Source: Pullilachnospira sp963929535 (GTDB lineage Bacteria > Bacillota > Clostridia > Lachnospirales > Lachnospiraceae). Taken from it: a stretch of DNA of 64,000 nucleotides. The translations under genes and the position numbers were made by a program. Positions 24,808-32,201 of the stretch are shown here, in pieces. The DNA is taken from assembly GCA_963929535.1 (NCBI GenBank), contig CAWVIZ010000010.1, positions 62,001 through 126,000 of the forward strand. The letters are read 5' to 3'. How positions within the stretch are numbered: position 1 is the first letter of the stretch; the number at the start of each line of letters is the position of its first letter. The notes under the pieces were generated by a model, which saw nothing but the letters and a program-made list of their open reading frames with translations, did no database searches and was not told the DNA's origin.

Positions 24808-25077
24808 ATGGATAGCAATTACCGTATGAATTGTATGAATTCTTCCAGCCGCCGGAACGGCTTCCAGAACCGGCAGATGTCCAGAAGTTCCTGTGGATGC
24901 AGGAAGGAAGAAAACGATATGTATCAGCATCTTTCTCATCTTCCGGCAGCGATGGGATATGTGCCCGCACAGCATTTTCAGAATACCTTTGACACATGCA
25001 GGGGATTTCAGATGGGAACCTTATTCCCGGAACTGTGCAAGCCCTTCTGCGGAAAAGGAGGTGGATGCAGATGTTAA
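24808..25077 (+). CDS. cotJA: Spore coat-associated protein CotJA
   Basis: First gene of cotJABC. The protein, 89 aa, has a polar N-terminal extension rich in Ser, Arg and Asn with C-G-C, then the family core: LPAAMGYVPAQHFQNTF and GFQMGTLFPELCKPF, and ends in a Cys/Gly tail (CGKGGGCRC). Several Cys residues may form cross-links in the coat. AGGAAAGGA precedes the ATG. The stop codon overlaps the cotJB start. Confidence 0.88.
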   Translation: MDSNYRMNCMNSSSRRNGFQNRQMSRSSCGCRKEENDMYQHLSHLPAAMGYVPAQHFQNTFDTCRGFQMGTLFPELCKPFCGKGGGCRC

Positions 25078-25370
25078 ACGGAATGTGTTCCACATGCGGA
25101 AGATCCAGCCGCCAGCAGCTGATGGATACCATCAACCAGTCCAGCTTTGCCGTAAATGAGATGGTACTTTATCTGGATACTCATCCGGATGATCAGGAAG
25201 CTATGGCATATTTCCAGAAGCAGTCCTGTATCCGCAGAGAAGCCATGAAACAGTATGCCCAGCAATATGGCCCGCTTACCGTAGACAGCATTGACGACAC
25301 CTGCAGCGATACATGGGAGTGGATGCAGCAGCCGTGGCCATGGGAAATCAATCGGAAAGGCAGGTGCTGA
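25071..25370 (+). CDS. cotJB: Spore coat protein CotJB
   Basis: Small inner-coat protein of 99 aa. The CotJB core is visible as QLMDTINQSSFAVNEMVLYL, DTHPDDQEAMAYF and the C-terminal WEWMQQPWPWE, typical of the family. ATG 25071 has AAAGGAGG at 25055-25062 with an 8-nt spacer; the ATG at 25065 is too close. It overlaps cotJA by 7 bp and precedes cotJC by 3 bp. Confidence 0.9.
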   Translation: MLNGMCSTCGRSSRQQLMDTINQSSFAVNEMVLYLDTHPDDQEAMAYFQKQSCIRREAMKQYAQQYGPLTVDSIDDTCSDTWEWMQQPWPWEINRKGRC

Positions 25371-25373
25371 TAA

Positions 25374-26012
25374 ATGTGGAATTATGAAAAAAGACTGCAG
25401 TATCCCATAAATATCACAACACCAAACGCAAAGATCGCCCAGCTGATCATGAGCCAGTACGGCGGGCCGGACGGCGAGATCGGAGCGTCCATGCGGTATC
25501 TTTCCCAGCGCTTTGCGGCGCCCAACCGGATGTGCGCCGCGGTACTGACGGATGTGGCCACTGAGGAACTGGGACATCTGGAAATGGTTTCCACCATGGT
25601 CCATCAGCTGACTGCTGATCTCTCCATGGAGGAAATTGAAAAATCCGGATTTGCTCCCTACTATGTGGATCACACAGTAGGGATATGGCCGCAGGCGGCA
25701 GGGGGGATTCCTTTTAATGCCTGTGAGTTCCAGTCCAAGGGAGATCCCATCACAGATATGTTCGAGAGCCTGGCTGCAGAACAGAAAGCCCGCTCCACCT
25801 ACGACAATATCCTCCGGGTGGTAAAGAACATTCCTGAGATCGCTGACCCCATCCGCTTCCTGAGGGCAAGAGAGATCGTGCATTTTCAGAGATTCGGTGA
25901 AGCGCTTCAGTCCATACAGGAACAGTTGGACGCTAAAAATTTCTACGCATTTAATCCCAGCTTTGACGCGCCCTGTTCGGCTTCCTGTGAAAAAGGAATG
26001 AACACAAGATAA
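25374..26012 (+). CDS. cotJC: Spore coat protein CotJC, manganese-catalase family
   Basis: Ferritin-like four-helix protein of the manganese catalase family, located in the spore coat and possibly detoxifying peroxide. Putative di-metal ligands are in VATEELGHLEMV and in the later helix pair (ESLAAEQKARSTY and REIVHFQRFGEAL), giving two E-x-x-H-type sets. The family N-terminus MWNYEKRLQYPI is present. 212 aa, full length. ATG directly follows the cotJB stop. A terminator and then an insertion sequence lie downstream, so the operon itself is intact. Confidence 0.93.
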   Translation: MWNYEKRLQYPINITTPNAKIAQLIMSQYGGPDGEIGASMRYLSQRFAAPNRMCAAVLTDVATEELGHLEMVSTMVHQLTADLSMEEIEKSGFAPYYVDHTVGIWPQAAGGIPFNACEFQSKGDPITDMFESLAAEQKARSTYDNILRVVKNIPEIADPIRFLRAREIVHFQRFGEALQSIQEQLDAKNFYAFNPSFDAPCSASCEKGMNTR

Positions 26013-26085
26013 CCCGCCGTGCCTGCTTGATGATCCGGCTGCGCTGTGGCACACGGCTGGAAGCGGCTCCAGTGAAGATCAGTTA

Positions 26086-26110
26086 CCCCGCTGCCTGGCA
26101 GCGGGGTTTT
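26086..26110 (+). terminator. Intrinsic terminator after cotJC
   Basis: CCCCGCTGC (26086-26094), CTG loop, GCAGCGGGG (26098-26106), then TTTT. Confidence 0.88.
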
Positions 26111-26127
26111 GGCCTGCCGGATGATGT

Positions 26128-26137
26128 GGCTGTGAAT
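26128..26137 (+). repeat. Target-site duplication, left copy
   Basis: GGCTGTGAAT, identical to the 10 bp directly after the right end of the insertion sequence (27860-27869). Confidence 0.9.
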
Positions 26138-26168
26138 CAATGTCATTTAGTTAACACCGTGTGTCCAG

Positions 26169-26207
26169 AATGGTTAGATTGCCTATAAGGGGTCTAACCA
26201 TTTTTTT
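26169..26207 (+). terminator. Terminator at the left end of the IS
   Basis: AATGGTTAGA (26169-26178) pairs with TCTAACCATT (26193-26202), followed by a T-run. It would stop transcripts entering from the host side before they reach the transposase. Confidence 0.75.
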
Positions 26208-26239
26208 AATAGGGTATTGACAAAATACCCAAAATGTGT

Positions 26240-26285
26240 GGCCGCTCTCGCTACTGATTCTATTTATGAGGTAGCGAGAGCGGCC
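26240..26285 (+). repeat. 15-bp inverted repeat in the transposase leader
   Basis: GGCCGCTCTCGCTAC (26240-26254) and GTAGCGAGAGCGGCC (26271-26285) form a very stable hairpin 45 bp before the transposase ATG. Such leader hairpins in other IS elements reduce translation from read-through transcripts. Confidence 0.8.
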
Positions 26286-26329
26286 CCTTGAATAAGCGAT
26301 CTATCATTTTTTCAAGGAGGCACACCATT

Positions 26330-27673
26330 ATGATCCATCAAGTAATTAAAGAACTATTTACATCATCTGTAGAACATATCTGTTCTAATATCTCGGATTA
26401 TTCCGTTCATCCGGATATTGATTTCCAAAGGAGCCGGTTGATTCCTCCCCAAAAACTGCTCTCTTTTCTCGTTTCTCAGGGTTCTTCCTCTACCAGAGTG
26501 GAAATGCTTGACTTCTGGGGGCTGGATGCTTCTTCCATTCCCACTTCTTCTGCACTGAACCAACAGCGTCAAAAACTGAAACCGGATGCACTGGAAGCTC
26601 TCTTCAAACTTTTTAATTCCTCTGTCACCCAATTGCTCCCAGATACTTTACGCAATGGCAACTATCGTTTTTTGGCTGCTGACGGTTCTACCTGCACATA
26701 TTTCAGTACCCCATCTTTTTCCCCGGATGAGTATTATTGTTCACCCGGTAACTCCATCAGAGGGGTCTACAGTATGCATCTTAATGCTTTTTATGATCTC
26801 ACAACACACACTTATACGGATGCCCTGATCCAGCCGGTTCATAACAAAAATGAATTTGGCGCTTTCTGCGACATGGTTGACCGCCATGAGATTCTCGAAG
26901 GAAGTAAGAATGTCTATATTGGTGACCGTGGCTATTGTTCCTATAACAACATGGCTCATGTAATAGAACAAGGTCAGTTCTTTCTGTTCCGCACCAAAGA
27001 TATCCACTCGAAAGGCCTCGTTGGCAATTTCGACTTCCCGGAAGAAGAATCTTTTGACATCGATGTCCGGGTTACCCTGGTCCGAAGCCATTCCAGGAAA
27101 GTCCAGGTCAATCCTGACACTTACAAACGCTTCGTAGATCAGGCGTCTGCTTTTGATTACATCCCTTATGGGAGTTATGAAACCTATGAGCTTGCGTTCC
27201 GTATTGTAAGATTCCCTATCCGTGAATCATCTTTTGAATGTATCGTTACGAACCTGCCGCGTGATGCGTTCCAGCCGGAGCAGATCAAGGCATTGTACGA
27301 TTCCAGATGGGGGATCGAATCTTCGTTCAGAAAACTGAAATACACCATAGGGCTGAGCAACTTTCACTCCTATAAACCGCAGTATATTGAACAGGAGATC
27401 TGGGCAAAACTCATTGCCTATAACATAACAGAAGCCCTGGTAAACTGTACGGTACTGGAAACCCGCGGTACAAAACATGAATATAAAGTCAATTTTACAA
27501 TGGCTGCACATATCTGCAGGGTCTTTCTCCGTCTGGCCACGGAGAAAGACCAATATGATGTAATGCTGTTATTGCAAAGGGAACTAATCCCCATCCGAAG
27601 TGGCCGCCAATACCCGAGACTTCAAACAGCCCATTTCCGGAGGCCTCGATACTTCATATATCGAGCCGCATAA
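26330..27673 (+). CDS. IS4-family DDE transposase
   Basis: Cuts and pastes the element. The DDE catalytic residues are visible: first Asp in FLAADGST, second Asp in YIGDRGYC, and Glu in the IS4 Y-R-E-K-like region YDSRWGIESSFRKLKYTIG. The N-terminal half holds the DNA-binding part. ATG 26330 has AAGGAGG at 26314-26320 with a 9-nt spacer; the upstream TTG at 26288 has no site. 447 aa, apparently intact, so the element may still move. Codon use (many TTT, TCT, ACT, CTT) differs from its neighbours. Confidence 0.93.
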   Translation: MIHQVIKELFTSSVEHICSNISDYSVHPDIDFQRSRLIPPQKLLSFLVSQGSSSTRVEMLDFWGLDASSIPTSSALNQQRQKLKPDALEALFKLFNSSVTQLLPDTLRNGNYRFLAADGSTCTYFSTPSFSPDEYYCSPGNSIRGVYSMHLNAFYDLTTHTYTDALIQPVHNKNEFGAFCDMVDRHEILEGSKNVYIGDRGYCSYNNMAHVIEQGQFFLFRTKDIHSKGLVGNFDFPEEESFDIDVRVTLVRSHSRKVQVNPDTYKRFVDQASAFDYIPYGSYETYELAFRIVRFPIRESSFECIVTNLPRDAFQPEQIKALYDSRWGIESSFRKLKYTIGLSNFHSYKPQYIEQEIWAKLIAYNITEALVNCTVLETRGTKHEYKVNFTMAAHICRVFLRLATEKDQYDVMLLLQRELIPIRSGRQYPRLQTAHFRRPRYFIYRAA

Positions 27674-27700
27674 AGCATTACCATCCTCATTATAACTCTT

Positions 27701-27729
27701 AAAAAGGCAGACGTGCAATCTGTCTTTTT
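27701..27729 (+). terminator. Terminator after the transposase
   Basis: AAAAAGGCAGA (27701-27711) with TCTGTCTTTTT (27719-27729), one G-U pair, T-run on the plus strand. Confidence 0.75.
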
Positions 27730-27859
27730 GTCGTGTCCAAAATATGTGCCATACCCAGGAAAAGTTCACCGGTTTCCACGAAGTGCGGTTGTGTAGATGG
27801 AAGCAATGCTTTTTACCTAAAAAGCATCAGGTGCCTTTATCGTTAACTAAATGACATTG

Positions 27860-27869
27860 GGCTGTGAAT
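27860..27869 (+). repeat. Target-site duplication, right copy
   Basis: GGCTGTGAAT, matching 26128-26137. Confidence 0.9.
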
Positions 27870-28041
27870 AGTAACGATCCCTCAACTTTTGGGAGCGGGA
27901 ATACGGAAAATAGAGGTTTTTTTCTGCCGGGAATAGTGTTATACTAAGAGATAATTCCAAATCCGAATACCTCCGGTTTGGGAAGAGGGGAGTATAGGTA
28001 AGAGGACGGCTGCGGCTGTCCGGCAGAAAAGAGGTTTTTTT

Positions 28042-29241
28042 ATGCAGAAGGTGCAGAAAAAAAGAAGAGAACAAAGATCCCGGAGCGGACTGTCCCTGTT
28101 TACAGGCAGGAGTGAAGGTTATTACGATTATAATCTGCTGGCCTCCGTGATCCTGCTGATCTGTTTCGGGCTGGTGATGCTCTACAGCACCAGCTCCTAT
28201 GAGGCCCAGCTGAAGTTTGATGGAAATGATATGTATTACTTTGGACGTCAGGCGGTGATCAGTGCGGCAGCTGTGATTTTTGCGGTGGTGATCTCCCGGC
28301 TGGACTATCATCTGCTGATCCCTGTGGCAGGACTGGCCTATGTAGGGTCCCTGATCCTGATGGCTATGGTATACTTTACTCCTCTGGGAGTGGAAGCCTT
28401 CGGAGCCAGGAGATGGCTGAAACTGGGAGTGCAGTTCCAGCCGTCAGAAATAGCAAAGATTGCGGTGATCATTTATCTGCCTGTGGTGATCATCAAGATG
28501 GGAAAGCAGTTCCGAACGGCTAAGGCGGTGGTGGTGCTGCTGATCCTGGGAGGCTTGCAGGGAGCGGCAGCCCTGTTCTGGACAGATAATCTGAGTACAG
28601 GACTGATCATTGCAGGAATCGCGGTGATCATGATCTTTATTGCCCACCCAAAGACCAAATGGTTTTTGGTGGCAGGGGGAGGACTTACGGCTCTGGTGGG
28701 GATCGTGGTGGCCTATATGGGCATGACTATGACCACCAGCGAGAACTTTCGTATCCGAAGGATCCTGTCCTGGCTGCACCCGGAGGAGAACATGTCTTCG
28801 GGAGGATACCAGGTTATGCAGGCGCTCTATGCCATCGGCAGCGGTGGGATTTTTGGAAAAGGGCTGGGAAACAGCGCGCAGAAGCTGGGGACCATCCCGG
28901 AGGCCCAGAACGATATGATCTTTTCCATCGTATGCGAGGAGCTGGGAATATTCGGCGGCGTGCTGCTGATTCTGATGTTTGTGTATCTTTTATACCGGCT
29001 GTTCTTTATTGCTCAGAATGCTCCGGATCTGTACGGCACACTGATCGTCAGCGGTATTTTTGGACATATTGCCCTGCAGGTGATCCTGAATATCTGTGTG
29101 GTGATCAATTTGCTGCCCACTACGGGAATCACCCTTCCCTTTGTCAGCTACGGCGGAACATCCATCCTGTTTCTGATGACGGAGATCGGGATCGCTCTCA
29201 GCGTTTCCAGACAGATCCGGCTGAAAGACGGAACCGTATAA
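28042..29241 (+). CDS. SEDS peptidoglycan glycosyltransferase, FtsW/SpoVE/RodA family
   Basis: Polymerises lipid II into glycan strands together with a class B penicillin-binding protein. 399 aa with about 10 membrane helices after a basic cytoplasmic N-terminus. Family residues: ARRWLKLGVQFQPSEIAK, the catalytic-Asp loop IPEAQNDMIFSIVCEELG (usually P-E-A-H-T-D-F-I-F; the Asp is kept but His-Thr is replaced by Gln-Asn), and LPTTGITLPFVSYGGTS, which favours FtsW/SpoVE over RodA. The nearest upstream DNA is the IS; a TATACT near 27950 may be the -10. Whether it serves division, elongation or cortex synthesis cannot be settled here. Confidence 0.88.
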   Translation: MQKVQKKRREQRSRSGLSLFTGRSEGYYDYNLLASVILLICFGLVMLYSTSSYEAQLKFDGNDMYYFGRQAVISAAAVIFAVVISRLDYHLLIPVAGLAYVGSLILMAMVYFTPLGVEAFGARRWLKLGVQFQPSEIAKIAVIIYLPVVIIKMGKQFRTAKAVVVLLILGGLQGAAALFWTDNLSTGLIIAGIAVIMIFIAHPKTKWFLVAGGGLTALVGIVVAYMGMTMTTSENFRIRRILSWLHPEENMSSGGYQVMQALYAIGSGGIFGKGLGNSAQKLGTIPEAQNDMIFSIVCEELGIFGGVLLILMFVYLLYRLFFIAQNAPDLYGTLIVSGIFGHIALQVILNICVVINLLPTTGITLPFVSYGGTSILFLMTEIGIALSVSRQIRLKDGTV

Positions 29242-29329
29242 AAAACCAGAGTCCTGCGGCCGCAGAAAGGGCTTTGTGGAGATAATTTCATAAACTGAGA
29301 GGGGCTGGAAGAAAGTTCGCTTAAATGGG

Positions 29330-29359
29330 TTGACAAACACTGTGGGAATCTTATATACT
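29330..29359 (+). promoter_or_regulatory. Sigma-A promoter for acpP
   Basis: TTGACA (29330-29335), 18-bp spacer, TATACT (29354-29359), about 50 bp before the start codon. No FabT-type palindrome is seen here, unlike at fabH. Confidence 0.8.
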
Positions 29360-29411
29360 TGCGGTACAACAAAGGTTTTTGTTACTATTCTTTAAAGGAG
29401 TCGAGGAAGTT

Positions 29412-29645
29412 ATGTTGGAAAAAATGAAACAGATTATTGCAGAACAGCTGAACTGCGATGAAGGGACGATCGGTATGGAAACCTCTTTTAAGGATGATCT
29501 GGGGGCCGATTCCCTGGACCTGTTTGAATTGGTGATGGCTTTGGAAGAGGAATATGGCATTGAGATTCCGGCAGAGGAACTGACTGATCTTGAAACTGTC
29601 GGCGATGTGGCAGAGTATTTGAGAAACAAGGGTGTGGAGGACTAA
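29412..29645 (+). CDS. acpP: Acyl carrier protein
   Basis: Carries growing acyl chains on a phosphopantetheine arm attached to Ser34 in DLGADSLDLFELV. 77 aa, acidic, four-helix pattern, with the typical C-terminal TVGDVAEYL. ATG 29412 lies 11 nt after AAAGGAG; a frame extending upstream to 29379 runs into the promoter region. It is monocistronic, which is unusual since acpP often neighbours fab genes; the holo-ACP partner may be the phosphopantetheinyl transferase at 34177. Confidence 0.96.
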   Translation: MLEKMKQIIAEQLNCDEGTIGMETSFKDDLGADSLDLFELVMALEEEYGIEIPAEELTDLETVGDVAEYLRNKGVED

Positions 29646-29670
29646 TCCACACCTTTCTTCAATTTAGGGG

Positions 29671-29842
29671 ACTGTTGCGGCTGTGGACCGTTACAGTTCA
29701 GCCTTCAACTGTCCCGCGAGGTGTCCCGCTGCATTTGCAGCGGGATCCCGAGACCTGCGGGCGCCAGGCTGCGCGAAACGCAGCCTGTGTGCATGCATTT
29801 GTAACAGTGAAGCCGGAAGGCTGAACTGTTGCTGTGGACCGT
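29671..29842 (+). repeat. Multibranched palindromic element after acpP
   Basis: A dense set of pairings. Outer stem: 29693-29706 is perfectly complementary (14 bp) to 29816-29829. Inside are CCCGCTGC-ATTT-GCAGCGGG (29724-29743), AGGCTGCG-CGAAA-CGCAGCCT (29766-29786) and CCCGCGAGGT/ACCTGCGGG with one bulge. The element is bounded by direct repeats: ACTGTTGC-GGC-TGTGGACCGT (29671-29691) and the same without GGC (29825-29842). Its right side includes a copy of the dispersed hairpin family (29803-29832). No ORF or T-run. It could act as acpP terminator/stabiliser, a structured RNA, or a small mobile repeat. Confidence 0.7.
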
Positions 29843-29861
29843 AATAATTGGGGGTTCTTCG

Positions 29862-29890
29862 TTGAATTTTTCGGTGGATTGAAGTATAAT
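29862..29890 (+). promoter_or_regulatory. Sigma-A promoter for the sirtuin-like gene
   Basis: TTGAAT (29862-29867), 17-bp spacer, TATAAT (29885-29890), directly after the palindromic element. Confidence 0.75.
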
Positions 29891-29932
29891 AAAAATGTTT
29901 TTTCAGGTATTATTATGGGAGGAGGGATGGGT

Positions 29933-30655
29933 ATGAGTCTTGAGAGAATAAGAGATGCGATCCTTTCCAGCAGAAACCTGGTTTGTCTTTTGGGACGCAG
30001 GGTGAGTCTGGATACGGGATGTGACTCATACGGAGGCGATGATTTCGTATACGATGTGGAGGAGAAATATGGATGCTCCCCGGAGGAAATTTTCACCAGT
30101 TCGTGTCTGAATACCCGGCCCGTAAAGTTTTTTACCTATTATCAGGAAGAAATTCTGGGAAAACGGGGAGAGCCCAATGAGTGCCATGCGACTCTGGCAA
30201 GGCTGGAGGCCGGCGGAAAGCTGAAGGCCATCATTACCCGGGGAATTTTCGGACTGGCCAAAAGGGGCGGGTGTAAAAACGTGATCGGGCTGCACGGAAC
30301 CATCTATGAGAATGTGTGTACCCACTGCGGGACACCGTATTCCGTGGAATATATGATGAAAGGCGATCCTGTTCCGCTCTGCGAAAAATGCGGTTCCATA
30401 GTAAGACCTCAGATCGTACTGGGGGGAGAGATGCTGGACAATAACCGGGTGACAGAGGCGGCCAGGTATATCAGCGAGGCGGATACTCTGCTGGTTTTGG
30501 GATGCAACCTGGTGGATCCCTTATGCGGCTACAGTCTGAAGTATTTCAGAGGACGGGTGATCCTGATCCATGATATCCCTCACTATACGGACTGCCAGGC
30601 GGATTATTGCTGGATCGGTCAGCCCAGGGAGGTTTTGCCGAAGCTTTATCCGTGA
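29933..30655 (+). CDS. Sir2-family (sirtuin-like) protein with altered NAD-binding motifs
   Basis: About 240 aa with the sirtuin layout: Rossmann-like core, small zinc module with two C-x-x-C pairs (CTHC and CEKC), and the catalytic-type His in VIGLHGT. The usual NAD motifs are changed: G-A-G-x-S reads GRRVS (residues 21-25), the G-I-P-D-F-R loop reads GCDSYG, and T-Q-N-I-D reads TRGIF. These substitutions remove residues that bind and activate NAD in known deacylases. It may bind another nucleotide or act non-catalytically. ATG 29933 is chosen because AGGAGG (29920-29925) is 7 nt upstream; ATGs at 29915 and 29927 overlap that site. Confidence 0.82.
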   Translation: MSLERIRDAILSSRNLVCLLGRRVSLDTGCDSYGGDDFVYDVEEKYGCSPEEIFTSSCLNTRPVKFFTYYQEEILGKRGEPNECHATLARLEAGGKLKAIITRGIFGLAKRGGCKNVIGLHGTIYENVCTHCGTPYSVEYMMKGDPVPLCEKCGSIVRPQIVLGGEMLDNNRVTEAARYISEADTLLVLGCNLVDPLCGYSLKYFRGRVILIHDIPHYTDCQADYCWIGQPREVLPKLYP

Positions 30656-30747
30656 TAAGGCGCCCTGCAAAGCAGGATCCTTTCTTGCGGATGCAGCCGC
30701 TGTCCGGGAGTTTTACAGAAAAATAGATTGACAGGAGTAAAAGAAGA

Positions 30748-32196
30748 ATGACTACAGTAAAGACAAGATTTGCACCCAGCCCCACCGGCCGGATGCATGT
30801 GGGAAACCTGAGAACGGCATTGTATGCTTATCTGATCGCAAAACATGCGGGCGGAAAGTTTATGCTCCGCATCGAGGATACGGACCAGGAGCGTTTTATG
30901 GAAGGCGCTCTGGAGATCATCTACCGTACCCTGGAGAAGACCGGACTGGTACACGATGAGGGACCGGACAAGGACGGCGGCGTGGGACCGTATGTGCAGA
31001 GCGAGCGGACTGCCCAGGGAATCTATATGAAGTATGCCAAACAGCTTATTGAACAGGGGGACGCTTACTATTGCTTCTGCGATAAGGAGCGGCTGGAATC
31101 CCTGAAGACTACTGTGGCAGGCAAGGAGATTTCCATCTATGACAAACATTGTCTCCATCTTTCCAAGGAGGAGATCCAAGCCAATCTGGATGCGGGAAAG
31201 CCGTATGTGATCCGGATCAATATGCCGACGGAGGGGAGCACCACCTTTCACGATGAACTGTACGGGGATATCACTGTGAACAACAATGAGCTGGATGATA
31301 TGATCCTGATCAAGTCCGATGGCTACCCAACCTATAATTTCGCCAATGTGGTGGATGATCATCTGATGGGGATCACGCATGTGGTACGGGGAAATGAGTA
31401 CCTGTCCTCGGCGCCCAAGTACAACCGACTGTATGAGGCTTTCGGATGGGAGGTGCCGGTGTATATCCACTGCCCGCTGATCACCAACGAGGAGCATCAG
31501 AAGCTGTCCAAGCGTTCCGGTCATTCTTCCTATGAGGATCTTCTGGACCAGGGATTTCTTACAGAGGCCATTGTGAACTTTGTAGCGCTTCTGGGATGGA
31601 GCCCGGCGGGGGACAATGAGATCTTTTCTCTGGAGGAACTGGTAAAGGAATTTGACTATCACAGGATCAGCAAATCTCCGGCGGTTTTCGATATGGTGAA
31701 GCTGCGCTGGATGAACGGGGAATACATGAAGAAGATGGACAGTGACAGATTCTATGAGATGGCTCTGCCCTATATCAAAGAGGTGATCACCAGAGATCTG
31801 GATTTCCATAAGATCGCGGCAATGGTGAAGACCCGGATCGAGGTATTTCCCGACATCAGGGATCACATCGACTTCTTTGAGAAGATGCCGGAGTATGATG
31901 TCTCCATGTATAACCATAAGAAAATGAAATGCACCTGTGAGACCTCTCTGGCAGTGCTGAAGGATGTGGTTCCCCTTTTGGAAAAACAGGAGGATTACAG
32001 CAATGATGCCCTTTTTGAGCTGCTTCTGGCTTATGGAAAGGAGAAGGGCTATAAGACAGGGTTCGTAATGTGGCCCATAAGGACCGCGCTTTCCGGAAAG
32101 CAGATGACTCCGGCAGGCGCCACGGAGATCCTGGAGGTGCTGGGAAAAGAAGAGAGCCTGTCCCGGCTTCGGGCGGCTATTGAGAAATTGAGCTGA
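30748..32196 (+). CDS. gltX: Glutamate-tRNA ligase
   Basis: Charges tRNA-Glu (and probably tRNA-Gln for later amidation, as in most Firmicutes) with glutamate. Class I synthetase: the HIGH-type motif is in RFAPSPTGRMHVGNLRTA and the KMSKS-type motif is KLSKRSG. The glutamate-binding RIEDTDQERF is present. The C-terminal all-helical anticodon domain is complete; 482 aa is normal. AGGAG lies 13 nt before the ATG at 30748. No T-box leader is seen. A helicase gene follows after 5 bp. Confidence 0.95.
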   Translation: MTTVKTRFAPSPTGRMHVGNLRTALYAYLIAKHAGGKFMLRIEDTDQERFMEGALEIIYRTLEKTGLVHDEGPDKDGGVGPYVQSERTAQGIYMKYAKQLIEQGDAYYCFCDKERLESLKTTVAGKEISIYDKHCLHLSKEEIQANLDAGKPYVIRINMPTEGSTTFHDELYGDITVNNNELDDMILIKSDGYPTYNFANVVDDHLMGITHVVRGNEYLSSAPKYNRLYEAFGWEVPVYIHCPLITNEEHQKLSKRSGHSSYEDLLDQGFLTEAIVNFVALLGWSPAGDNEIFSLEELVKEFDYHRISKSPAVFDMVKLRWMNGEYMKKMDSDRFYEMALPYIKEVITRDLDFHKIAAMVKTRIEVFPDIRDHIDFFEKMPEYDVSMYNHKKMKCTCETSLAVLKDVVPLLEKQEDYSNDALFELLLAYGKEKGYKTGFVMWPIRTALSGKQMTPAGATEILEVLGKEESLSRLRAAIEKLS

Positions 32197-32201
32197 TAGG
32201 T

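Larger units (their letters stand above)
26138..27859 (+). mobile_element. Complete IS4-family (IS231-like) insertion sequence, 1,722 bp
   Basis: Perfect 18-bp terminal inverted repeats: CAATGTCATTTAGTTAAC at 26138-26155 and its complement at 27842-27859. A 10-bp target duplication (GGCTGTGAAT) flanks both ends, a length typical of the IS231 group of IS4. One intact transposase fills the element. A terminator hairpin (26169-26202) and a 15-bp inverted repeat (26240-26254 with 26271-26285) precede the transposase start. Its DNA is visibly richer in A and T than the surrounding genes, indicating acquisition. It sits between the cotJC terminator and the SEDS gene and disrupts neither. Confidence 0.95.

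Noticed and set aside
26288..26329. Upstream TTG start for the transposase
   Set aside because: There is no ribosome site; AAGGAGG before ATG 26330 decides the start.
29834..29932. N-terminal extension of the sirtuin-like protein by 33 codons
   Set aside because: It would run through the promoter and the ribosome site and shows no family similarity.
30656..30747. TTGACA-like sequence and small hairpin (CCTGC-AAA-GCAGG) before gltX
   Set aside because: TTGACA lies only 17 bp before the start codon and cannot be its -35; the hairpin is too short to call.
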